A stretch of DNA of 64,000 nt from Micromonospora halophytica (GCF_900090245.1 NZ_FMDN01000022.1:33491-97490); one strand, 5' to 3'. Shown: positions 15,873 through 24,248, numbered from the stretch's first letter. Numbers and translations are program-made. The notes: generated by a model not told the origin, from the sequence alone.

Positions 15873-15875
15873 CGC

Positions 15876-18422
15876 TCAGGCGCCGCGCAGGGTCGCGCCG
15901 AAACGCTCCGCCGCCACGGCCACCGCCGCGTCCCGGGCCGCCACCGCCTCCTCGACGGTCAGCGTCCGGTCCGGGGCCCGGAAGGCGAGCTTGTACGCCA
16001 GCGACCGCCGGCCCGCACCGAGCTGTTCGGAGGCGTACACGTCGAAGAGGCGGACGCTCTCCAGCAGCTCGCCGGCCCCCTCGACGAGGGCCCGGCGCAC
16101 CTCGGCGGCGGGCACCGAGGCGTCCAGCACCAACGCCACGTCGATCAGCGCGGGCGGGAAGGTCGACACGGTCGGCGCGGGCGCCACCGGGGCCGGCGGC
16201 AACGCGTCCAGGTCCAGCTCCATGGCGCTGGTCCGCTTCGGCAGCTCCAGGGTCGCCACGACCGCCGGGTGCAGTTCACCGGCGTACCCGACGACGTCGC
16301 CGTCGACCAGCAGCGCGGCGCATCGGCCGGGGTGCCAGGGGGCGTGCTCGGCGGCCCGCACCTCGACCCGGTCGGCCGGGATGTCGGCGGCGGCCAGCAC
16401 GGCCCGGCCGGCCTCGATCGCGTCCGCCCAACCGGCGGCCCGGCCCGCGCCCCACCAACCGGCCGGGTCGAGATCGCCGGTGAGGACGACGGCGACGTGC
16501 CGGGGCTGGTGCGGCACCGCCGCGTCGGCCGCGGCGAACTCGGCGTCGGTGGGCCGCCGGTCGACACCCATGGCGGGCGGACGGCCGGCACCGGGACGCG
16601 GGTGGAAGACCGTGCCGATCTCGTACAGCGCCAGGTCGCGGTGACCGCGGCCGAGGTTGCGCCGGAGGATGCCGAGCAGCGAGCCGAGCAGCGTGGTGCG
16701 CAGCAGCGGCTCCTCCTCGGACAGCGGGTTGGCCAGGCGTACCGCCGGGCGGCGCGGGTCGTCGGCGGGCAGGCCGAGCTGGTCGGCGAGTTCCGGCGAG
16801 GTGAACGGGTGGGCGACCACCTCGACCAGACCGCGCTCGGCGAGCGATCGGGCCACCGCCCGGCGGCGGCGCTGCTGCCAGGTCAGGCCCCGCCCGGGCG
16901 GTGTGGTCGGCAGCACCGACGGCACCCGGTCGTACCCGTCGAGGCGGACCACCTCCTCGACCAGGTCGGCCGGATCGGTCAGGTCGGGCCGCCAGCTCGG
17001 CGGGGTCACGCTGAGCACGTCGCCGCCGCCCACCGCGACACCCACCTCGCCCGGGTCCTCGGCCAGCCGGTCGGTACCCTGCACCACGGTGCAACCGACC
17101 TGCTCCAGCAGGGCGACCACCCGCTGTGGCGAGTACGCCACGCCGACCCGCCGGGCCGGCAGGTCGACCGGAAGAGTGACCGGCGACATCGGCCGGACGT
17201 GGTCGATGTCGAGAATCGCCGCGCCGACGGTGCCACCGGCGTGCGCGGTGAGCAGTTGGACCGCCCGTTCCAGGGCGACCAGCGGCAGCGCCGGGTCGAC
17301 GCCCCGCTCCCAGCGCTTCGCCGCCTCGCTGAACAGCTTGTGCCGGCGAGCGGTGCGCCCGACCATCACCGGGTCCCAGTGGGCGGCCTCGAAGAGCACG
17401 TCCGTGGTGCCGGCGACGACCTCGCTGGTCTCGCCGCCCATCACCGCGGCGAGCGAGATCGGGCCGGCGTCGTCGCAGATGACCATGTCCTCGGCGGCGA
17501 GGGTCCGGGCGACACCGTCCAGGGTGGTCAGCTTCTCCCCCGCCTCGGCGCGGCGGACCACCAGCGGGCCGCTGATCCGCTCGGCGTCGAAGGCGTGCAT
17601 CGGCTGGCCCAGCTCGAGCATCACGTAGTTGGTGATGTCGACCGGCAGCGAGATGCTGCGGATGCCGGCGACGGTGAGCCGCTGCTGCATCCAGCCGGGC
17701 GTCGCCGCGGTCGGGTCGACACCGCGCACCATCCGGGCGGCGAACCGGTCGCAGCCGACCGGGTCGCGCACCTCGACCGGGTACGCCGGCTCGGCGGTGC
17801 CGCCCGGCGCGGGCGCCAGCGCGGGGTCCCGGAACGGCACGCCGAGCGCGTGCGCCAGCTCGCGGGCCAGGCCGCGCACGCTCAGCGCGTACCCCCGGTC
17901 CGGGGTGATCTCCAGCTCGACCACGACGTCGTCGAGCCCCACGACGGGCCGTGCGTCGTCACCCGGCTTGGTCGGGCTGTCGGCCGGCAGCACGATGATG
18001 CCGGAGTGGTCGTCGCCCAGACCCAACTCCTTGGCGGAGCAGATCATGCCGGCGGAGTTGCGCCCGTAGGTCTTGCGCGCGCCGATGGCGAAGTTCCCGG
18101 GCAGCACGCCGCCGGGGAGGATCACCACCACCTTGTCGCCCTGGGCGAAGTTGCGCGCCCCGCAGACGATCTCCTGCGGCTCGCCGGTGCCGTTCGCGGT
18201 GCCGACGTCCACCCGGCAGAACCGGATCGGCTTCTTGAAGCCGGTCAGCTCCTCGATGTCGAGCACCTCACCGACCACCAGCGCGCCGGTGACGGTGGTG
18301 CGCAGGTCCACGATGGAGTCGACCTCGATGCCGAGGTCGACCAGGGCCTGCTCGAGGTCGCCGGTGGGCAGGTCGGCGGGGAGGTCGACGTACTCCCGCA
18401 GCCAACTGACAGAAACTCGCAT
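15876..18422 (-). CDS. pheT: Phenylalanyl-tRNA synthetase beta subunit
   Basis: 848 residues, large subunit of the heterotetrameric synthetase charging tRNA-Phe. An N-terminal EMAP-like tRNA-binding region (ALVVGEVLDIEEL, FCRVDVG, IVCGARNFAQGDKVVV) is followed by B3/B4 editing and B5 domains (ITPDRGYALSVRGLARELA, PVDITNYVMLELGQPMHAFD) and a C-terminal ferredoxin-fold anticodon-binding domain (FPPALIDVALVLDASVPAAEV). It follows pheS by 41 bases. The next gene on this strand is the S26 peptidase rather than argC, which I take as the site of an island insertion. Confidence 0.97.
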   Translation of the reverse strand: MRVSVSWLREYVDLPADLPTGDLEQALVDLGIEVDSIVDLRTTVTGALVVGEVLDIEELTGFKKPIRFCRVDVGTANGTGEPQEIVCGARNFAQGDKVVVILPGGVLPGNFAIGARKTYGRNSAGMICSAKELGLGDDHSGIIVLPADSPTKPGDDARPVVGLDDVVVELEITPDRGYALSVRGLARELAHALGVPFRDPALAPAPGGTAEPAYPVEVRDPVGCDRFAARMVRGVDPTAATPGWMQQRLTVAGIRSISLPVDITNYVMLELGQPMHAFDAERISGPLVVRRAEAGEKLTTLDGVARTLAAEDMVICDDAGPISLAAVMGGETSEVVAGTTDVLFEAAHWDPVMVGRTARRHKLFSEAAKRWERGVDPALPLVALERAVQLLTAHAGGTVGAAILDIDHVRPMSPVTLPVDLPARRVGVAYSPQRVVALLEQVGCTVVQGTDRLAEDPGEVGVAVGGGDVLSVTPPSWRPDLTDPADLVEEVVRLDGYDRVPSVLPTTPPGRGLTWQQRRRRAVARSLAERGLVEVVAHPFTSPELADQLGLPADDPRRPAVRLANPLSEEEPLLRTTLLGSLLGILRRNLGRGHRDLALYEIGTVFHPRPGAGRPPAMGVDRRPTDAEFAAADAAVPHQPRHVAVVLTGDLDPAGWWGAGRAAGWADAIEAGRAVLAAADIPADRVEVRAAEHAPWHPGRCAALLVDGDVVGYAGELHPAVVATLELPKRTSAMELDLDALPPAPVAPAPTVSTFPPALIDVALVLDASVPAAEVRRALVEGAGELLESVRLFDVYASEQLGAGRRSLAYKLAFRAPDRTLTVEEAVAARDAAVAVAAERFGATLRGA

Positions 18423-18463
18423 GACTTCAGACCACCGTTCCCGTGACTCGTACCCGCATCGCC

Positions 18464-19564
18464 CTACGCACCGATCCCGAACGCGCGGGTGAACCGCACG
18501 TCGCCCTCGGCCATGTCCCGCATGTCGCTGACCCCGTGCCGGAACATCACGGTCCGGTCGATGCCCATGCCGAACGCGAATCCGGAGTAGACCTCCGGGT
18601 CGATGCCGCAGGCGCGCAGCACCCGCGGGTTGACCATGCCGCAGCCGCCCCACTCGACCCAGCGCGGGCCGTCCCGGTGCTCCGGGAACCAGACGTCGAA
18701 CTCGGCCGACGGCTCGGTGAACGGGAAGTAGTGCGGGCGGAAGCGGGTCTTCGCGCCCTCGCCGAACATCGCCCGGGCGAAGTGGTCCAGGGTGCCGCGC
18801 AGGTGGGCCATGGTGATGCCCTTGTCCACCACCAGGCCCTCGACCTGGTGGAAGACCGGCGCGTGGGTGGCGTCCAGCTCGTCGGTGCGGTAGACCCGAC
18901 CGGGGCAGACCACGTAGATCGGGGGCTTGCGGCTGAGCATGGTGCGCGCCTGCACCGGCGAGGTGTGGGTCCGGAGAACGAGGCCCGACCCCACAGGGCC
19001 GCCCGACGTCGCGGCTGAGCCCTCGGCGGGTGCGATGTGGAAGGTGTCCATCAGCCCGCGGGCCGGATGGTCGGCGGGGATGTTCAGCGCGTCGAAGTTG
19101 GTCCACTCCAGCTCGACCTCGGGACCCTCGGCCACCTCGTAGCCCATCCCGACGAACAGGTCGCTGATCTGCTCCATCAGGGTGCTCAGCGGGTGGCGGG
19201 CACCCCGGGGGCGCCGGTCGTACGGCAGGGTCACGTCGACCCGCTCCTCGACCAGCACCCGGGCGGCCTGCTCGCGCTCCAGGATCTCGGCACGGGCGAC
19301 GTACGCGGACTCGATCGCCCGGCGGGCCTCGTTGACCCGCTTGCCCGCGTCGGACTTCGCGGCCGGCGGCAGCGCGCCGATCTCCCGGCGGGCCAGCGAG
19401 ACCGGTGAGCGGTCGCCGAGGTGGGCGGGGCGCAACGCGGTCAGCGCGTCGGGGTCGGTGGCGCCGGCGAACGCCTTCCCGGCGTCGGCGACGGCCTCGG
19501 CCAGGGCGGCCGGGTCCAGCAGGGCGACCTGCTTCGGGTCGTACGGATCGTTGCGGTAGCTCAT
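18464..19564 (-). CDS. pheS: Phenylalanyl-tRNA synthetase alpha subunit
   Basis: 366 residues, catalytic subunit. An N-terminal coiled-coil (about 10-90) precedes a class II core with motif 2 (HTSPVQARTML ... YRTDELDATHAPVFHQVEG) and motif 3 (GFAFGMGIDRTVM). The Phe-binding region FTEPSAEFDVWF is intact. Before GLVLRTHTSPVQ there is a Gly/Ser/Ala-rich stretch (APAEGSAATSGGPVGS), several residues longer than in other synthetases I know. The ATG at 19564 is about 12 bases after AGGGAG; the nearest alternative adds 13 unlikely residues. Confidence 0.97.
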   Translation of the reverse strand: MSYRNDPYDPKQVALLDPAALAEAVADAGKAFAGATDPDALTALRPAHLGDRSPVSLARREIGALPPAAKSDAGKRVNEARRAIESAYVARAEILEREQAARVLVEERVDVTLPYDRRPRGARHPLSTLMEQISDLFVGMGYEVAEGPEVELEWTNFDALNIPADHPARGLMDTFHIAPAEGSAATSGGPVGSGLVLRTHTSPVQARTMLSRKPPIYVVCPGRVYRTDELDATHAPVFHQVEGLVVDKGITMAHLRGTLDHFARAMFGEGAKTRFRPHYFPFTEPSAEFDVWFPEHRDGPRWVEWGGCGMVNPRVLRACGIDPEVYSGFAFGMGIDRTVMFRHGVSDMRDMAEGDVRFTRAFGIGA

Positions 19565-19687
19565 GGCGTACGGGCACTCCCTCACGGCGGCGCCGGCCCT
19601 CACGGGCGGCTAGGCGAGTCTACGGACGCGCGGCTGTGCCGCAGCCCGCCGGTGGGAGGTACGCGCAGGAGGAAGGTCAGGCCCGCC

Positions 19688-19707
19688 GCCCGCCGACACC
19701 GGCGGGC
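19688..19707 (-). terminator. Perfect 8-bp stem-loop between the methyltransferase gene and pheS
   Basis: GCCCGCCG and CGGCGGGC flank the loop ACAC. On the minus strand it is 72 bases past the SpoU-type gene's stop and 124 bases before pheS. It could end the upstream transcript or act as an attenuator in the pheST leader; no U-run follows. Confidence 0.4.
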
Positions 19708-19778
19708 TGGCTAAACGAACGCTGTGCTGCGTTCAGCATGCGGACGACTCCCCTGTGCTCTCTGACTGCGTGACACGG

Positions 19779-20618
19779 TCAGCGCAGTGCTCTGGCTGAA
19801 GCGTACAGGCAGACGGCCGCGGCCGCAGCCAGGTTGAGGCTCTCGGCGCGCCCGTGCAGCGGCACCCGGACCCGGGCGTCGGCAGCGGCGGTCAACTCCT
19901 CGGGCAGGCCGTGCGCCTCGGAGCCGAACAGCCAGGCGGTGGGGGCGGCCAGCCGGCCGGCGTCGGCGAGGTCGTCGAGGTCGCTGTCGCCGTACCCGGT
20001 CGTGGCCAGAACGGTGAGCCCGGCGGCCCGCAACGCGACGAGCACGTCCCGCGGGTCGGCGGCGCGGACCACGTCGACGTGGAAGAGGCTGCCGGCGGAG
20101 GCCCGCACGCACTTGCCGTTGTACGGGTCGACGGCTTCGCCGGCGAAGACCACCGCACCCGCGCCGGCCGCATCGGCGGTACGCAGTACGGTACCGGCGT
20201 TGCCGGGGTCGCGGATCTCGGCGAGCACCGCGACCAGCTTCGGCCGGGCGGCCAGCGCACGGTCGAGCGGCACGTCGAGGTGGCGGCAGACGGCGACCAG
20301 GCCTTGCGGGGCGACGGTCTCGGCGAGCGCTGCCAAGGCCTCGTCGGTGACCTCGGAGACTGCCACGTCGGCGCGGGCGGCGGCAGCCGCGAGGTCGGCG
20401 TACCGGTCGAGCGCGACCGGCGTGCCGAAGAGTTCGGTGACCGTCCCGGCGCGGGCCAGGGCCTCGCGGACCGCCTGCGGCCCTTCGGCCAGGAACCGGC
20501 CGGTGGCGTCGCGGTCCCGGCGGCGCTGGAGCCGGCGGGCGGCGACCACCCTGGGGGTACGCGGGGTGAACGGTCCCGGGACAGCGTCGAGGCGCCTCCC
20601 GCGCGATGGTGACTGCAT
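19779..20618 (-). CDS. TrmH/SpoU-family RNA 2'-O-methyltransferase
   Basis: 279 residues. An N-terminal substrate-binding region (RRDRDATGRFLAEGPQAVREAL) is followed by the SPOUT knot: motif 1 LAEIRDPGNAGTVLRTADAAG, motif 2 TAWLFGSEAHGLPEEL and motif 3 VPLHGRAESLNLAAAAAV. It transfers methyl from S-adenosylmethionine to a ribose in rRNA or tRNA. The usual place of this gene between rplT and pheS supports a 23S rRNA modification role, but the site cannot be told from sequence. It starts 30 bases after rplT, in the same operon. Confidence 0.9.
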   Translation of the reverse strand: MQSPSRGRRLDAVPGPFTPRTPRVVAARRLQRRRDRDATGRFLAEGPQAVREALARAGTVTELFGTPVALDRYADLAAAAARADVAVSEVTDEALAALAETVAPQGLVAVCRHLDVPLDRALAARPKLVAVLAEIRDPGNAGTVLRTADAAGAGAVVFAGEAVDPYNGKCVRASAGSLFHVDVVRAADPRDVLVALRAAGLTVLATTGYGDSDLDDLADAGRLAAPTAWLFGSEAHGLPEELTAAADARVRVPLHGRAESLNLAAAAAVCLYASARALR

Positions 20619-20647
20619 GGGAGACGCCTCGATCTGCTGCGGGTGGA

Positions 20648-21040
20648 TCAGGCGGCCTGGGACGCGGCGCCACCGGTGCCCTCGGCCGCCACGGCGGCGC
20701 GGGCCAGCTCGACGATCGCGGCGAACGCCGCGGCGTCGTTGACGGCCAGGTCGGCCAGGATCTTGCGGTCGACCTCGATGCCGGCCAGGCGCAGGCCCTG
20801 GATGAGGCGGTTGTAGGTCATGCCGTTGGCGCGAGCACCGGCGTTGATCCGCTGGATCCAGAGCTGCCGGAAGTCGCCCTTGCGGTCGCGACGGTCCCGG
20901 TAGGCGTACTGCATCGAGTGCAGCACCTGCTCCTTGGCCTTGCGGTACAGCCGGGAGCGCTGACCGCGGTAGCCACTCGCGGTCTCCAGCAGGGTACGAC
21001 GCTTCTTCTGGGCGTTCACAGCCCGCTTGACGCGTGCCAT
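20648..21040 (-). CDS. rplT: 50S ribosomal protein L20
   Basis: 130 residues: MARVKRAVNAQKKRRTLLE, RGQRSRLYRKAKEQVL and RDRKGDFRQLWIQRINAGAR are diagnostic. It binds 23S rRNA early in assembly and in many bacteria represses its own operon through the infC leader. The Ala/Gly C-terminal tail (AAEGTGGAASQAA) is an actinobacterial extension. Third gene of infC-rpmI-rplT, 32 bases after rpmI. Confidence 0.98.
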   Translation of the reverse strand: MARVKRAVNAQKKRRTLLETASGYRGQRSRLYRKAKEQVLHSMQYAYRDRRDRKGDFRQLWIQRINAGARANGMTYNRLIQGLRLAGIEVDRKILADLAVNDAAAFAAIVELARAAVAAEGTGGAASQAA

Positions 21041-21072
21041 CTCAACTCCTTCTTCGGTTCAGGTGGCGCGCG

Positions 21073-21267
21073 TCAGCGGCCGAGCAGCTTCTTGATGCGC
21101 TTGACGTCAGCCTTGGCCAGCTCGACCGTGCCGGTCAGCCGGCGGGTCTGGGTGGAGGGCTTCTTCTCCAGGTTGTGGCGGAGGCCGGCCTGCTGGGCGA
21201 CGATCTTGCCCTTGCCGGTCACCTTGACCCGCTTGCCCATACCCGTGTGGCTCTTCATCTTCGGCAT
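21073..21267 (-). CDS. rpmI: 50S ribosomal protein L35
   Basis: 64 residues starting MPKMKSHTGMGKRVKVTGKG, a basic protein with the full L35 pattern (RHNLEKKPSTQTRRL). The ATG at 21267 is chosen since the L35 N-terminus begins there; a longer reading frame adds non-homologous residues. It lies 19 bases after infC. Confidence 0.98.
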   Translation of the reverse strand: MPKMKSHTGMGKRVKVTGKGKIVAQQAGLRHNLEKKPSTQTRRLTGTVELAKADVKRIKKLLGR

Positions 21268-21286
21268 GTGGAACGTCTCTCCCCTG

Positions 21287-21955
21287 TTACTGGCCGCTGG
21301 TGTCAGCGGTCGTGCCGGTCTCACCGGCTGCTGCGGTCTCGCCGGCCGCCGGGGTCTCGCCACCTGCCGGGGCGGCGGACTCCTCCGCGGCCCGTTCCCG
21401 GGGTGCGCCGCGCGACGCCGTGGCGGCGACCGCGGAGGCCTTCACGGCCCGGTGCGGAGCGAGAACCATGATCATGTTTCGACCGTCCTGCTTCGGAGCG
21501 GCCTCGACGTAACCCAGGTCCGTGATCTCGGACTCGAGTCGACGCAGGAGCCGGTAACCCAGCTCCGGGCGGCTCTGCTCGCGACCGCGGAACATGATCG
21601 TGACCTTGACCTTGTCGCCGGCCTTGAGGAACCGCACCACGTGACCCTTCTTGGTCTCGTAGTCGTGCGGGTCGATCTTCGGCCGGAGCTTCATCTCCTT
21701 GATGACGGTCTGCTGCTGGTTACGCCGCGCTTCGCGCGCCTTCAGTGCGCTCTCGTACTTGAACTTGCCGAAGTCCATGAGCTTGCACACCGGCGGGCGC
21801 GCCATCGGCGCAACCTCGACCAGGTCCAGGTCGACGTCCGCGGCCAGCTGCAGGGCGCGCTCCAGCGGGACGATGCCCACCTGCTCACCCTCAGGGCCGA
21901 CCAGTCGGACCTCACGTGCCCGGATCTGCTCGTTCACGCGTGGTTCGACGCTGAT
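21287..21955 (-). CDS. infC: Translation initiation factor IF-3, probable ATC start
   Basis: 222 residues. The N-terminal domain (VEPRVNEQIRAREVRLVGPEG, VCKLMDFGKFKYE) and C-terminal domain (EMKLRPKIDPHDYETK, KVTIMFRGREQSRPELG) are intact; an Ala/Glu/Pro-rich tail of about 45 residues extends past the usual end. The homologous N-terminus starts at ISVEPRVNE, where the codon is ATC with GAGGAGG four bases upstream. IF-3 discriminates against non-AUG starts, and infC genes elsewhere use such codons for feedback control. A longer GTG/ATG-started reading would put unrelated residues in front and ignore the ribosome binding site. Confidence 0.95.
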   Translation of the reverse strand: MSVEPRVNEQIRAREVRLVGPEGEQVGIVPLERALQLAADVDLDLVEVAPMARPPVCKLMDFGKFKYESALKAREARRNQQQTVIKEMKLRPKIDPHDYETKKGHVVRFLKAGDKVKVTIMFRGREQSRPELGYRLLRRLESEITDLGYVEAAPKQDGRNMIMVLAPHRAVKASAVAATASRGAPRERAAEESAAPAGGETPAAGETAAAGETGTTADTSGQ

Positions 21956-21999
21956 GGGGCCTCCTCGAGTCGAGTTTCCTGCGTGTGGCGACCCCGCGG

Positions 22000-22053
22000 G
22001 CCCCCGGGTGGGGGCCGCCCGGAAAGCAGAAGGCCCCGGCACATGCCAGGGCC
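22000..22053 (-). promoter_or_regulatory. Two leader hairpins upstream of infC (candidate attenuator)
   Basis: The hairpin at 22032-22053 pairs GGCCCCGGCA with TGCCAGGGCC (one mismatch) and is followed on the minus strand by TTCTGCTTTCC. The one at 22000-22017 pairs GGCCCCC with GGGGGCC around GGGT. Leaders of infC-rpmI-rplT operons often bind L20 to control termination; this is a candidate for such control, not a match to a known L20 leader. Confidence 0.4.
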
Positions 22054-22219
22054 CGCTCGACCGGTCGGCACGATCACATGATCGCGCATCCGGAGCCGGG
22101 ACGTGCCCGGAACCGGGGACCGGACCCGGCCACCTACTGGGGGCGACTCGGGTGGGAGCAGGCGCTCCGCTTCAAGACCGCCCGCACGTCGCAACGGGGG
22201 CAGTCTGGTCGACTCGGCA

Positions 22220-22249
22220 ACACTACACCCTGACCCCAGCCACCCCCAA
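22220..22249 (-). promoter_or_regulatory. Candidate infC promoter
   Basis: Minus-strand -35 TTGGGG (22244-22249) and -10 TAGTGT (22220-22225) with an 18-base spacer. It would give a leader of about 260 bases containing both hairpins. Confidence 0.35.
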
Positions 22250-22378
22250 ACCGGGCCCGCAGGTCAGCGCGGGTGCGCCCCTGAGCTGGCCGCCCGCGGA
22301 TCCGCCGCGGCGGCGGTGCCGCAGGTCGGCGCGGCGCCTACGGACGGCCGAGCGGGCCGGTGCCGCAGATCCTGCGGC

Positions 22379-22852
22379 TCAGCGAGGGCCGGCGCCGCCG
22401 GCCAGGGTGGCCAGGTGGGCCTGGTGCAGCCGGCGCAACGCCCGGACGCCCTCGACCGCGAACTCCTTGTCAGCGGCCTGGAGGGCGACCATCGGCAGCA
22501 GGTCGTCGTCGTGCAGCTCCAGGCTGGCCCAGGGCGCGCCCCGGTCGAAACGGACACCCCGGACGACCTCCCAGGGCAGCTCGTACGAGCCGATCACGTT
22601 GCGGACCCGCACCCCCCGGGCGTCCGCCTCGACGCGGGGGCGGGTGAAGAGCAGGACGGCCAGCGCCCCGAAGACGCCCAGCCCGACCATGGCGAACTGG
22701 TCGCCGCGCTGGAAGGTGCCGTAGCCGTTGCCCGTGGGACCGGACAGCGAGGTGGCCACCAGGCCGAAGACCACCACCAGCGCGATGGCCGAGGCCCAGC
22801 ACACCACCCGGACACGACGGGGCTTCAGGCGGATCAGCTCGGAATCGCTCAC
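22379..22852 (-). CDS. PH-domain (DUF2581-type) membrane protein
   Basis: 157 residues from a GTG at 22852. Two membrane helices (VCWASAIALVVVFGLVATSL and FAMVGLGVFGALAVLLF) are followed by a short beta-rich bacterial PH-like domain (RPRVEADARGVRVRNVIGSYELPW, VVRGVRFDRGAPWASLEL). Proteins of this type are usual next to hisG in actinomycetes; their function is unknown. It precedes infC by more than 400 bases, so it is probably a separate unit. Confidence 0.8.
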   Translation of the reverse strand: MSDSELIRLKPRRVRVVCWASAIALVVVFGLVATSLSGPTGNGYGTFQRGDQFAMVGLGVFGALAVLLFTRPRVEADARGVRVRNVIGSYELPWEVVRGVRFDRGAPWASLELHDDDLLPMVALQAADKEFAVEGVRALRRLHQAHLATLAGGAGPR

Positions 22853-22925
22853 CCCACCAGTCTGCCATCCGTCCCGCGCCACCGGCCCGCCGCCACGACG
22901 TCCACCTGCCCTCCGCAGGCGGCAG

Positions 22926-22979
22926 CCGGGCTCGATCGGTCGGCCCCGGGCTCGATCGGTCGGCCCCGGGCTCGATCGA
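22926..22979. repeat. 20-bp tandem repeat, about 2.7 copies
   Basis: The unit CCGGGCTCGATCGGTCGGCC is repeated at 22926, 22946 and 22966, the last copy cut short where the 75-bp palindromic element begins. It lies between hisG and the PH-domain gene. Confidence 0.8.
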
Positions 22980-23048
22980 CTCCGTTGCGGCGATGTGGCG
23001 GCATCCGGCGGCCCCGGACACCGCCACATCGGCGACATGGAGTCGGTC
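22974..23048. repeat. 75-bp palindromic element, copy A
   Basis: It starts GATCGACTCC and ends GGAGTCGGTC (inverted ends). The inner stem pairs CGATGTGGCGG with CCGCCACATCG. Copy B at 27172-27246 has the same length and ends but different stem bases that still pair, so the fold has been kept. A REP- or MITE-like element. Confidence 0.75.
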
Positions 23049-23093
23049 ACGCGCAGCCGGCAGGCGGTCACGCCCAGCCGGCAGGCGTGGACG

Positions 23094-23939
23094 TCAGAGC
23101 CGGCAGGCGTGGATGTTGGTGACCAGGATGGCGCGGGCGCCCAGGTCGTACAGCTCGTCCATGATCCGGTGCACGTCGTCGCTGAGCACCATCGCCTGCA
23201 CCGCGACCCAGCCCTCCCGGTGCAGCGGGGAGACCGTCGGCGACTCGATCCCCGGGGTGAGCGAGCTGGCCCGGTCGAGCAGCCCGGCCGGCACGTCGTA
23301 GGCGAGCATGACGTAGCGGCGGGCCACCAGCACCCCGTGCAGCCGGCGCAGCAGCTGCGCGGACTGCGGGTGCACCGGCGCGTCGGTGCGCCGGACCAGC
23401 ACCGCCGAGGAGCGCAGCAGCGGCTCGCCGAAGACCACCAGGCCGGCCTGGCGCAGCGTCGTGCCGGTCTCCACCACGTCGGCGACCACGTCGGCCACCC
23501 CGAGCCGGATGGCGTTCTCCACCGCGCCGTCGAGGCGGATCACGTCGGCCTTGACGCCCAGCTCGGCGAGGTGCCGCTCGACCAACCCCGGGTACGCGGT
23601 GGCGATCCGGTGCCCGCCCAACTCCCGGACGTCGTCGACGTCCTCGGGACGGGCCGCGAAGCGGAAGGTGGCCCGGCCGAAGTCGAGGTCCACCACCTCC
23701 TCGGCGGGCGCACCGGAGTCGATCAACAGGTCCCGGCCGGTGATCCCGACGTCCAGGTCACCGGAGCCGACGTAGGTGGCGATGTCCTTCGGGCGCAGGT
23801 AGAAGAACTCGATGTCGTTGGGCTCGTCGCGGCAGACGAGGTCCTTGGCGTCGGTGCGCTGGCGGTAGCCCGCCTCGCGCAGCATCTGGGCGGCCTTCTC
23901 GGCCAGGGCGCCCTTGTTGGGTACGGCGACACGCAGCAT
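23094..23939 (-). CDS. hisG: ATP phosphoribosyltransferase, long form
   Basis: 281 residues; joins ATP and PRPP, the first step of histidine synthesis. MLRVAVPNKGALAEKAAQML, the PRPP-binding stretch VADVVADVVETGTTLRQAGL and a C-terminal regulatory domain (SPTVSPLHREGWVAVQAMV) show the long, histidine-inhibited form that needs no HisZ. The ATG at 23939 gives the family N-terminus; an upstream GTG/ATG would add 15 unrelated residues. It is 45 bases after hisE. Confidence 0.97.
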   Translation of the reverse strand: MLRVAVPNKGALAEKAAQMLREAGYRQRTDAKDLVCRDEPNDIEFFYLRPKDIATYVGSGDLDVGITGRDLLIDSGAPAEEVVDLDFGRATFRFAARPEDVDDVRELGGHRIATAYPGLVERHLAELGVKADVIRLDGAVENAIRLGVADVVADVVETGTTLRQAGLVVFGEPLLRSSAVLVRRTDAPVHPQSAQLLRRLHGVLVARRYVMLAYDVPAGLLDRASSLTPGIESPTVSPLHREGWVAVQAMVLSDDVHRIMDELYDLGARAILVTNIHACRL

Positions 23940-23984
23940 GACGGAGTGCTCCTTCGATCGGACGAGATCAACGACGGGGCGCAC

Positions 23985-24248
23985 TCACAGATGTCGGTAG
24001 ACGTCCTTGAGCTCGAGACCGCTGGCGAGCATCAGCACCTGGACCTGGTAGAGCAGCTGCGAGATCTCCTCGGCGGTCCGCTCCGGCCCCTCGTGCTCGG
24101 CGGCCATCCACGACTCGGCCGCCTCCTCGACGACCTTCTTGCCGACGAAGTGCACCCCCTTCTGCAGGGCGACGACCGTGCCCGAGCCCGGGGTGCCGGC
24201 GGCGGCCTTGGCCTGCAGCTCGGCGAACAACTCCTCGAACGTCTTCAC
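23985..24248 (-). CDS. hisE: Phosphoribosyl-ATP pyrophosphatase
   Basis: 87 residues, all-alpha NTP-PPase, second step of histidine synthesis. FEELFAELQAKAAAG, FVGKKVVEEAAESWMAAEHE (the Glu cluster binds Mg) and EEISQLLYQVQVLMLASGL are the family helices. In this lineage hisE is separate from hisI. First gene of the hisE-hisG pair. Confidence 0.96.
   Translation of the reverse strand: MKTFEELFAELQAKAAAGTPGSGTVVALQKGVHFVGKKVVEEAAESWMAAEHEGPERTAEEISQLLYQVQVLMLASGLELKDVYRHL

Larger units (their letters stand above)
21956..22378 (-). other. infC leader and intergenic region
   Basis: 423 bases without a gene. On the minus strand it holds a candidate promoter (22220-22249), a perfect 14-base palindrome CGATCACATGATCG (22071-22084) and two stem-loops (22000-22053) before the infC ribosome binding site. 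No conserved protein was seen in any frame. Confidence 0.6.

Noticed and set aside
15369..18446. 1025-codon plus-strand frame across pheT
   Set aside because: Antisense to a well-supported pheT and the S26 gene; no recognisable protein.
19564..19780. Leader peptide for Phe attenuation of pheST
   Set aside because: A short frame (MLNAAQRSF...) exists but holds a single Phe, which is too weak for attenuation.
22071..22084. Palindrome CGATCACATGATCG as an operator in the infC leader
   Set aside because: Short, with no known matching regulator site and no promoter overlap; kept only as a note within the leader.
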